Shown one piece after another: positions 1 to 5,016 of a stretch of DNA of 5,497 bases. Source of the DNA: Microcaldota archaeon (GTDB taxonomy: Archaea; Micrarchaeota; Micrarchaeia; Micrarchaeales; Micrarchaeaceae); NCBI GenBank assembly GCA_021812025.1, contig JAKAPD010000038.1, positions 293-5,789 on the forward strand, given 5' to 3'. Below the pieces are notes generated by a model that was not told the DNA's origin, ran no database searches, and was given only the letters and a program-made list of their open reading frames with translations. The translations under genes and the position numbers were made by a program. Each line of letters opens with the position of its first letter. Within the stretch, counting starts at the first letter, position 1.

Positions 1-1132
1 CAAGCGAATATTTGTTGCAGAGATTGTTTGTTTTCTCTATCATTCCAGAATAAAACTTCGGTCTGAACACCAAGTATCTGCTGCTGTTCAATATGTTACC
101 AAGCACTACGGCATTGTATTTGCACCCATAGTCTTCCATTGTCATTGTTATCCTTTTTATGATTCCGCGTTCCTTGAGTCTATGGTAAGTATACTGAGAA
201 TTTCCCTTATCAAAGCCATATTTCTCATCAATCTCAGAAAATTCTACGTTTCCCTTCTTGTTCAGCTCTCTCATCAAGGCGTACTCTCTGAATGATATGC
301 TGCCCTCTTTAGGTCCCTCCGCTCTTCTATTTTTCCATACATTTTCGGCTAGCAGATCAAAAAATATATCTCTAAGGGGCAGCAGGCCATAGGTTACAGT
401 AAGCGGTGAGAGATACCATTCAGATGGGTACTCGCCAAGGCTCGTGGTGCTCCTTAAGTTAAAAACAAGTGAAGACGCGTCAGAATTGTTTCTAGAAACA
501 AAAAATATCAACAGATCATAATCGCCTTTTGTGGCCACCGCAACCTGTATTTTCTTTTCAGTTTCCAATATAGACTTCACCTTCTCAAGCTGCGGCTTGA
601 TGTTTTCAAACTTAATAAATATCACATATGTGGAGAAGCCCAATTTTTCTAGGTCGAATTCGGCAAAATAGCTTATTTTGTGTGCCTCTTCTAATTTCTT
701 TATCCTATAAAACACGGCAGAAGGCGACAAGCCTATTTTGCGCCCGAGGAATGATAGCGTGGCTTTTGCATTCATGCTCAATATCGTGAGAAGTTTATTG
801 TCCACATCAGCGAGTTCAGGGCTTGTTTCTGTATTCGAGGCGCTTCTAAGGTCGTTGCCCATCACTACTTTTCCGCCATATGATTTTATTATGGCTTTCG
901 CGTTTTCAAGTTCATCAACAGGGCCGCTTTTTTTCCTTACGAAAATTCCCTCTTCTGTTATTCTGCCGAGATATTCCATCAGCACTTTTGTTTTTTTCTT
1001 CCGGGGATCCCATTTTGTAGTCTGCTTATAGACGTAGAATTTGTTGTTTATCTTCTTAAGCGCGACGAAGAAAGGATAATCTTTTTTCAATTCTTCGAAT
1101 GTCCTGTTGACTTTTTTCATTGCTCCTTCCAT
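1..1132 (-). CDS. Lrp/AsnC-type multidomain transcriptional regulator, C-terminus cut by window edge
   Basis: An uninterrupted minus-strand frame gives 377 residues and runs off the left edge. Residues 1-95 form a basic N-terminal domain with the signature YVYK..TKWD..KKK and EYLGRITEEG (53-62), which resembles the N-terminus of some IS1634/IS4-type transposases. Residues 106-153 are a typical Lrp/AsnC helix-turn-helix (LADVDNKLLTIL, then IGLSPSAVFYRIKKLEE). Residues 154-222 look like the associated alpha-beta ligand/oligomerisation domain (FDLEKLGFSTYVIFIKF, then KGDYDLLIFF). After a linker with YGLLPLRD, residues 279-340 look like a second winged HTH (YTYHRLKERGIIKR). The role is DNA-binding transcription control in the cytoplasm; effector and targets are unknown. 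The ATG at 1132 fits leaderless initiation about 26 bases from the TATA box centre. The ATG at 1120, preceded by GGAAGGAG, would shorten the protein by four residues and is also plausible. By eye the gene is more AT-rich than the operon opposite. Confidence 0.85.
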   Translation of the reverse strand, partial: MEGAMKKVNRTFEELKKDYPFFVALKKINNKFYVYKQTTKWDPRKKKTKVLMEYLGRITEEGIFVRKKSGPVDELENAKAIIKSYGGKVVMGNDLRSASNTETSPELADVDNKLLTILSMNAKATLSFLGRKIGLSPSAVFYRIKKLEEAHKISYFAEFDLEKLGFSTYVIFIKFENIKPQLEKVKSILETEKKIQVAVATKGDYDLLIFFVSRNNSDASSLVFNLRSTTSLGEYPSEWYLSPLTVTYGLLPLRDIFFDLLAENVWKNRRAEGPKEGSISFREYALMRELNKKGNVEFSEIDEKYGFDKGNSQYTYHRLKERGIIKRITMTMEDYGCKYNAVVLGNILNSSRYLVFRPKFYSGMIEKTNNLCNKYSL

Positions 1133-1149
1133 ATGTTATTCCATAACAT
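1133..1149. promoter_or_regulatory. Probable autoregulatory operator: ATGTTAT-TCC-ATAACAT
   Basis: This is a perfect 7-bp inverted repeat with a 3-bp centre, a size typical of dimeric HTH regulators including the Lrp family. It lies between the TATA box (1156-1163, minus) and the regulator's first codon, over the predicted transcription start. A protein bound here would block polymerase recruitment or start, so negative autoregulation is the simplest reading. Archaeal Lrp proteins are known to repress their own genes from such positions. The binding protein is inferred from position only. Confidence 0.6.
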
Positions 1150-1155
1150 CATAAA

Positions 1156-1163
1156 TATATAAA
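1156..1163 (-). promoter_or_regulatory. TATA box and BRE of the Lrp-type regulator gene
   Basis: Read on the minus strand, TTTATATA is preceded by the purine-rich GGAAAGC, which suits an archaeal BRE. Its centre lies about 26-27 bases from position 1133, so transcription should begin at or next to the ATG at 1132. This is one of the best-formed archaeal promoters in the window. It lies between two groups of ATAACAT half-sites. Confidence 0.7.
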
Positions 1164-1184
1164 GCTTTCCGGGTATGCGAGTAT

Positions 1185-1203
1185 ATAACATACAGGATAA
1201 CAT
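1185..1203. promoter_or_regulatory. Two direct-repeat ATAACAT half-sites upstream of the regulator promoter
   Basis: ATAACAT occurs at 1185-1191 and again at 1197-1203, a 12-bp period. It is the same heptamer as the right arm of the inverted repeat at 1133-1149. The copy at 1143 and the copy at 1185 are 42 bp apart, close to four helical turns, so both would face the same side of the DNA. The pair lies just upstream of the BRE/TATA of the minus-strand gene, where an activator or the second half of a cooperative repressor complex could bind. Confidence 0.5.
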
Positions 1204-1360
1204 CTACTTGTAGGGTAAAAATTAATTTCAATATGCTTTTTTCAGCAGTTTTCATAAAAAAACTTCTGCCTATGCCCCTTAAAAATATATACAACATTTT
1301 CCAATATTCTTTTTGACGTGGGTGCAGAAGCATGGAAAGAAACAACACAAAACACAAATG

Positions 1361-1368
1361 CTTTATAA
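1361..1368 (+). promoter_or_regulatory. Candidate TATA box for the sugar-nucleotide operon
   Basis: CTTTATAA, preceded by the purine-containing AAATG, would place the transcription start near 1391, giving a leader of roughly 50 bases to the ATG at 1444. A second, weaker AT-rich stretch (CTAAAAATTTTTATG, from 1389) could instead start transcription near 1420. Which box is used cannot be decided from sequence alone. Confidence 0.4.
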
Positions 1369-1443
1369 TCACGTCTGCGTCCGAGGGGCTAAAAATTTTT
1401 ATGAGAATCCACCCACCCCTTCAGTTGCTCCTGCACCCAACAT

Positions 1444-2472
1444 ATGCTCAAAGGGTTTTGTATGAACCAAAGGAAAGCTAGCATAACTGGCAAGAAGGTT
1501 TTAGTCGCAGGCGCAGGTGGCTTCATCGGGAGCCACATCGCGAGAGCGCTTTACAAGAACGGCAACTACGTGAGGGCTGTCGATGTGAAATGGGACAATT
1601 TCATAAAGGAGCCGCATTTCTCGAAAGCGCTCACAATGGATCTTAGAAATTTTGATAACTGCAAGAAAGCAACAGAAGGCATGGATTATGTGTTTAATTT
1701 TGCCGCGAATATGGGGGGCATAGGCTACATAACTCGCCAGGGCGCTAACATAATGCACGACAGCTCAATGATAAATCTTAATTTGCTGAACTGTTCTGTC
1801 AAGAATAATATCGAGAGATTTTTTTATGCATCCTCAGCGTGCGTGTATCCGGAACATTTGCAGCTGGAAAGCGACGTAAGGCCGCTAAAGGAAGCCGATG
1901 CGTATCCAGCCATGCCGGATACTTATTACGGCTGGGAAAAGCTGTATACGGAAAGACTCTGCGAAGCGTTCTCCGTAGATTATGGTTTGAAGACAAGGAT
2001 AGCAAGGTATCATAATATCTATGGTCCCGAGTCAACGTTTGACGGTGGACGTGAGAAGGCGCCCTCAGCACTATGCAGGAAGGTCGCGCTTGCGACGAAT
2101 CCTGGTGCCATAGAGGTATGGGGAGACGGCGAGCAAACTAGATCCTTCTGCTACATAGACGACTGCGTAAATGCAACCCTTGCCCTCGCCAGCTCTAGCT
2201 ACGAAATGCCCATCAATGTGGGTTCTGACAGACTGGTTACGATAAACCAACTGGCAGACATGATAATAGCGATTTCCGGTAAGAAGATAGCAAAGAACCA
2301 TAATACAAAAGGAGCCCAAGGCGTGAGGGGGAGAAACGCGGACATATCGCTGATAAAGGAAAAGCTGGGCTGGGAGCCGAAAGTATCTTTGGAGAAAGGG
2401 CTAGAAAAAACGTACCGCTGGACATCGAAGGAAATAATCGACAGAGCATCGCCACTTCAAGTTAAAATGTGA
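1444..2472 (+). CDS. gme: GDP-mannose 3,5-epimerase-like extended SDR enzyme
   Basis: A 342-residue extended short-chain dehydrogenase. The Rossmann NAD site is GAGGFIGS at 23-30. The catalytic region has SSACVYPE (130-137) and the YxxxK pair in YYGWEK (Tyr162, Lys166). Several blocks closely match plant GDP-mannose 3,5-epimerase as I recall it: NFAANMGGIGYI (85-96), RYHNIYGP (188-195), GGREKAPSALCRK (201-213), WGDGEQTRSF (226-235) and GVRGRN (293-298). Cys133 and Lys205 line up with the acid/base pair Cys145/Lys217 of the Arabidopsis enzyme. The family epimerises GDP-D-mannose at C3 and C5 to GDP-L-galactose or GDP-L-gulose through a 4-keto intermediate with bound NAD; the exact sugar here is inferred. 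It is cytoplasmic and first in the operon. ATG 1462 (Met7) is an equally plausible start, as neither ATG has a clear Shine-Dalgarno site. The end nearly touches the HIT gene. Confidence 0.88.
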   Translation: MLKGFCMNQRKASITGKKVLVAGAGGFIGSHIARALYKNGNYVRAVDVKWDNFIKEPHFSKALTMDLRNFDNCKKATEGMDYVFNFAANMGGIGYITRQGANIMHDSSMINLNLLNCSVKNNIERFFYASSACVYPEHLQLESDVRPLKEADAYPAMPDTYYGWEKLYTERLCEAFSVDYGLKTRIARYHNIYGPESTFDGGREKAPSALCRKVALATNPGAIEVWGDGEQTRSFCYIDDCVNATLALASSSYEMPINVGSDRLVTINQLADMIIAISGKKIAKNHNTKGAQGVRGRNADISLIKEKLGWEPKVSLEKGLEKTYRWTSKEIIDRASPLQVKM

Positions 2473-2477
2473 ATAAA

Positions 2478-3143
2478 ATGGGCACCTGTGTTTTTTGCAA
2501 AATAGTAAACAGCGGAAAGCTTAGTGATGAAGACCACACTCTGCTTATGAACTTTGAAAATTTCATAATAACAGAGGATATGGCTCCGCTAGCAGAGGGA
2601 CATACCCTTCTCATATCGAAAAGGCACGTCGTATCCATGGCGATGCTGGATGAAAAAGAGCTTGTCGAGATGGAAAGGGCAAAAGACATATTGAAGAGCA
2701 TTTCTTCAAAGATATACAGGACCCCCTTGATTTTCGAACACGGCGACACCAAAGGCCTGAACAAGCCATCTTGCTGCATAGAACATGCACATATCCATTG
2801 CCTTCCGCTATCGATCGACATAATAGAGGATATCAAAAAAGACTTCGGTCCAGAGGTCAAGATGAAAGACATCAGCATGCTGAGGGAGTTTGCCGGAAAG
2901 AGTTACATATTTGTAGAGAATGGCAAATTTGACATGTCGGTATTTTTGACGCCAAACATTGTCGGACAGTACATAAGGAAAATAGTCTCGAGAAAATTGG
3001 GGAAGCCAGACATGTGGGATTTCATGATATATCGAGATAAAGAGGTAGCGGAGAAAACCGTACGAAAATGGCAAGAGTTCACTAGCGCGGTTACGATAAA
3101 AGAGGAAGAGAATACAAAGGGATCATCTAAAAAGAGCGGTTAA
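2478..3143 (+). CDS. HIT-family nucleotide hydrolase/transferase with C-terminal extension
   Basis: A 221-residue protein. The N-terminal CVFCKI gives a Cys4-x2-Cys7 pair that, with His50 and His103, fits the zinc site of many HIT proteins. GHTLLISKRH (41-50) is the conserved second strand, and EHAHIHCLP carries the histidine triad His103-Ala-His105-Ile-His107, with the middle His as expected nucleophile. The third His, rather than Gln, points to the hydrolase side (Ap4A or nucleoside phosphoramidate type) rather than the GalT type. The HIT domain ends near residue 112. About 100 residues follow with no motif I recognise, ending in a Lys/Glu/Ser-rich tail, so the protein is longer than a usual 110-150-residue HIT protein. 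The ATG at 2478 is chosen because GTGA lies five bases upstream, the spacing seen at the nucleotidyltransferase gene. A GTG at 2469 overlapping the epimerase stop is the alternative. The substrate is unknown; nucleotide-sugar context is suggested by neighbours. Confidence 0.85.
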   Translation: MGTCVFCKIVNSGKLSDEDHTLLMNFENFIITEDMAPLAEGHTLLISKRHVVSMAMLDEKELVEMERAKDILKSISSKIYRTPLIFEHGDTKGLNKPSCCIEHAHIHCLPLSIDIIEDIKKDFGPEVKMKDISMLREFAGKSYIFVENGKFDMSVFLTPNIVGQYIRKIVSRKLGKPDMWDFMIYRDKEVAEKTVRKWQEFTSAVTIKEEENTKGSSKKSG

Positions 3144-4214
3144 ATGAAACTTTTAAACAACGGTAATGTCGAAGTTTGGTTCACGCAGGGACCTGCGACC
3201 AACGACATCGAAATGCTAACCAGCATGTTCAAGGCCGGCGCCGATGGTGTGAGGGAGACATTCTCATTTGGGACGCACATGCAACAGGCAGAGGCAGCAT
3301 CTGCTGCGTTTAATGCGGCGAAAAATGCACAAAGGGAGTGTTCGATAATAGCAGATTTGGAAGGGGAAAAAATGAGGTTGGGGCCATTTGGCAAAACTAC
3401 GCATTTAAGAGTGGAAACCGGCGAAGAGCTAAGGCTGGTCCCTTTATCCGCCGGATTTAACGAGAAAGAAAAGAAAATACCCGTCAAGACCGCAAAATTG
3501 TTCTTGACGGCAAAAGAGGGCGACAGGCTCATAGTCGGTGACGGCTCTTCAATTCTTGAAGTCTCTTGCGTATCAAAGGAAGGCATTACGTGCAAAGCCG
3601 TAGAAGGTGGAATAATAAATCCAAATAGGGGACTGACCTTGCAATCGGGGAAGTATTCGCCAATGTGCATGACAGATAAGGACATAATGGATCTCAAATA
3701 TATCGCAAAGGCGAAAATGTACGATGCGGTCGCCCTCTCTTTTGTCTCCAAGGGCGAGGACGTTGAAATGGCCCGTAAAATGCTGCAGGAAGAGGGATCT
3801 ATGCTTCCGATTATCGCAAAAGTGGAAACGCAAAAGGGCGTGGAAAACATAAAAGAGATCGCGATGTCAGCCGATGCCATAATGGTCGCAAGGGGCGACC
3901 TAGCGCTTTATGTGCCATGGTACGAACTCGGCAATATGGTTGAAGAGATAGTGGACTTGACAAATCAGTGCAGAAAGCCCTGGATTATGGCCACGCAGGT
4001 GGCTGAGGGAATGGAAAGGTTCTCTTTTCCCACAAGGGCGGAGATATGCGATATGTCGCACTGGATCCGCAGGGGCGCATCTGCGATAATGGTTTCGTAT
4101 GAGACTGCCTTCGGGCCAAAGCCAGTCGCAGTGGTGTCAGCCATAAGGAAGATTGTTGCCGCGGTAAAGCCGGCGAATATAAGCGAAGAGCTTGGTGACC
4201 GAAATGGAGCATGA
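3144..4214 (+). CDS. Pyruvate-kinase-like protein: A/B domains only, no C-terminal domain
   Basis: A 356-residue protein whose ATG follows the HIT stop codon directly. It aligns with pyruvate kinase from TQGPATND (14-21) through the small B domain (about 72-155) and the rest of the TIM barrel to ETAFGPKP (320-327). The C-terminal regulatory/ATP-side domain is missing, so it is over 100 residues shorter than usual. PEP-site and metal residues are present: Lys226 and Glu228 in IIAKVE, Asp252 in ARGDL, Thr284 in ATQ, and PTRAE at 296-300. The RxNFSHG motif is changed to RETFSFG (37-43), losing the potassium-ligand Asn and the ATP-contacting His. DLEGEKMRLG (71-80) puts Leu and Lys at the positions that mark potassium-independent kinases, but has Glu where the conserved Pro lies. 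Either a minimal kinase or a repurposed PEP/pyruvate enzyme is possible. The operon context of sugar-nucleotide genes favours a specialised role over housekeeping glycolysis, but this is inference. Confidence 0.85.
   Translation: MKLLNNGNVEVWFTQGPATNDIEMLTSMFKAGADGVRETFSFGTHMQQAEAASAAFNAAKNAQRECSIIADLEGEKMRLGPFGKTTHLRVETGEELRLVPLSAGFNEKEKKIPVKTAKLFLTAKEGDRLIVGDGSSILEVSCVSKEGITCKAVEGGIINPNRGLTLQSGKYSPMCMTDKDIMDLKYIAKAKMYDAVALSFVSKGEDVEMARKMLQEEGSMLPIIAKVETQKGVENIKEIAMSADAIMVARGDLALYVPWYELGNMVEEIVDLTNQCRKPWIMATQVAEGMERFSFPTRAEICDMSHWIRRGASAIMVSYETAFGPKPVAVVSAIRKIVAAVKPANISEELGDRNGA
4194..4198 (+). promoter_or_regulatory. Shine-Dalgarno GGTGA deciding the nucleotidyltransferase start
   Basis: GGTGA, complementary to the archaeal 16S 3' end, lies five bases before the ATG at 4204 and inside the last codons of the PK-like gene. 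It selects that ATG over the in-frame TTG at 4192 and GTG at 4195, which themselves contain or overlap the site. Confidence 0.75.
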
Positions 4215-5016
4215 AGAAAGAGTAAGATTTGGAAAAGATCTGGCAGAGATGCTCAACAAGAGGCATGGGGAAGACCTCCTTTACGTCGGAGCGTTCGGTT
4301 CCTTGGCGAGAAATGAGGATAGGAAAGATTCCGACATAGACATGATGGTAGTGACTAAGACGAAAAAGTATTGGCCCGCACATTCAAACTGGCCGGAATT
4401 CCAGCTGAAGGACATAGCAGTGGGGCTTTGTTTTAAGACTCTAGACGAACTGGACGCAGACGTCGGAAAGCCGAACTTCAAATGGCCCTACAGGACATGG
4501 AGAACCATCAATACCCTAACGTTCTACGACAAAATGGATTTAAAGCGCAGATACAGGCAGATGATAGATGATACTCCAGAGCAGGTGTTCAAAATAGCCG
4601 CGCAGCGCCAGATAATCGAGGCGTTTTCCGCGCTCGGCAAGCTTAAGAAGAATGCGGGTCCGGGAGGCGGCATCGCGGATGCAAGGTCCGCAGCAGTAAT
4701 ATGCATATGCCAGCGACTAGACGTCGCTGTTGCGCTGGTGAACAGGGGGCTGCTTCCTGGTGACTATGGCTTCAAGAACCTTTCTTACATGGAAAAATTC
4801 GAGAAGGTGCCGAAGGACTACATAAGGCTAAGCAAGATAATCTGGGAAAGCGGCTCAGCAAAAGAGATATGCGATGCCACGCTTGAGCTATGGTCAAACG
4901 TGCTCGTCTTCGCGCACGATAACGGGATAAGCCTGCCGAGCTACAATTCCATCAAAGAGGTGCCGCTGTGGACGTGGATGGAAGAGGCGCAGTTCGAAAA
5001 AAGTGGTGAAAGATGA
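4204..5016 (+). CDS. MNT/KNTase-type nucleotidyltransferase domain protein
   Basis: A 270-residue protein. Residues 25-50 contain the pol-beta-superfamily nucleotidyltransferase signature GAFGSLARNEDRKDSDIDM: the Gly-Ser pair is at 32-33 and the metal-binding aspartates are Asp44 and Asp46. A later acidic residue, possibly Asp70 in LKDIAVGL, may be the third ligand. The remaining 150-odd residues are mainly helical, as in kanamycin-nucleotidyltransferase-like proteins. The family transfers a nucleoside monophosphate from NTP to a hydroxyl of a small molecule or protein; the acceptor cannot be told from sequence. It is not a sugar-1-phosphate nucleotidyltransferase of the RmlA/GalU type, which has a different fold and motif. 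It overlaps the PK-like gene by 11 bases and the next gene by 4, so translation is probably coupled. I see no partner antitoxin-like small gene, so a MNT/HEPN toxin-antitoxin pair is unlikely. Start set by the GGTGA site. Confidence 0.8.
   Translation: MEHEERVRFGKDLAEMLNKRHGEDLLYVGAFGSLARNEDRKDSDIDMMVVTKTKKYWPAHSNWPEFQLKDIAVGLCFKTLDELDADVGKPNFKWPYRTWRTINTLTFYDKMDLKRRYRQMIDDTPEQVFKIAAQRQIIEAFSALGKLKKNAGPGGGIADARSAAVICICQRLDVAVALVNRGLLPGDYGFKNLSYMEKFEKVPKDYIRLSKIIWESGSAKEICDATLELWSNVLVFAHDNGISLPSYNSIKEVPLWTWMEEAQFEKSGER
5005..5009 (+). promoter_or_regulatory. Shine-Dalgarno GGTGA before the dehydrogenase gene
   Basis: GGTGA lies three bases before the ATG at 5013, within the final codons of the nucleotidyltransferase gene. 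The ATGA overlap of stop and start supports coupled translation. Confidence 0.7.

Larger units (their letters stand above)
1133..1443. other. Divergent intergenic region, no convincing gene
   Basis: These 311 bases separate the leftward regulator from the rightward operon. The left third carries the regulator promoter and the ATAACAT operators. The middle (about 1205-1310) is strongly AT-rich, with a plus-strand TATA-like stretch at about 1279-1292 (TTAAAAATATATAC). The right third holds TATA-like boxes nearer to the operon and a widely spaced 9-bp inverted repeat (TGGGTGCAG at 1319-1327, CTGCACCCA at 1431-1439). I see no tRNA fold or structured RNA. A 78-codon minus-strand frame and a 49-codon plus-strand frame cross it, but neither looks like a protein. 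Confidence 0.6.

Noticed and set aside
623..632. Palindrome CACATATGTG inside the regulator gene
   Set aside because: Short, within coding sequence, and unlike the ATAACAT operator; probably chance.
738..1031. 97-codon plus-strand frame opposite the regulator gene
   Set aside because: It is antisense to well-conserved HTH and N-terminal domain codons and its composition (Ser/Phe-rich) is typical of a shadow frame.
1136..1372. 78-codon minus-strand frame in the divergent intergenic region
   Set aside because: It is rich in Ile/Leu/Phe/Tyr as expected from AT-rich DNA, covers the regulator's own promoter and operators, and shows no motif or ribosome site.
1332..1481. 49-codon plus-strand frame starting ATGGAAAGAAAC and overlapping the epimerase start
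   Set aside because: It contains the candidate operon TATA box, has no Shine-Dalgarno site and no recognisable protein features; a leader peptide is possible but unsupported.
3481..3510. Intragenic hairpin CCGTCAAGA / TCTTGACGG with a 12-base loop
   Set aside because: A perfect 9-bp stem, but inside the coding sequence with no U-tract, and about one such local match is expected by chance in a window of this size.
3140..3880. 246-codon minus-strand frame opposite the pyruvate-kinase-like gene
   Set aside because: Long because of codon bias in the real gene; no domain is visible, while the plus strand shows clear pyruvate kinase motifs.
4192..4203. TTG (4192) or GTG (4195) start for the nucleotidyltransferase
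   Set aside because: The GGTGA ribosome site at 4194-4198 lies over these codons and points to ATG 4204 five bases downstream.
4204..5016. Toxin-antitoxin interpretation (MNT antitoxin with HEPN toxin)
   Set aside because: The protein is larger than minimal MNT antitoxins, and neither neighbour is a HEPN-type small helical protein.
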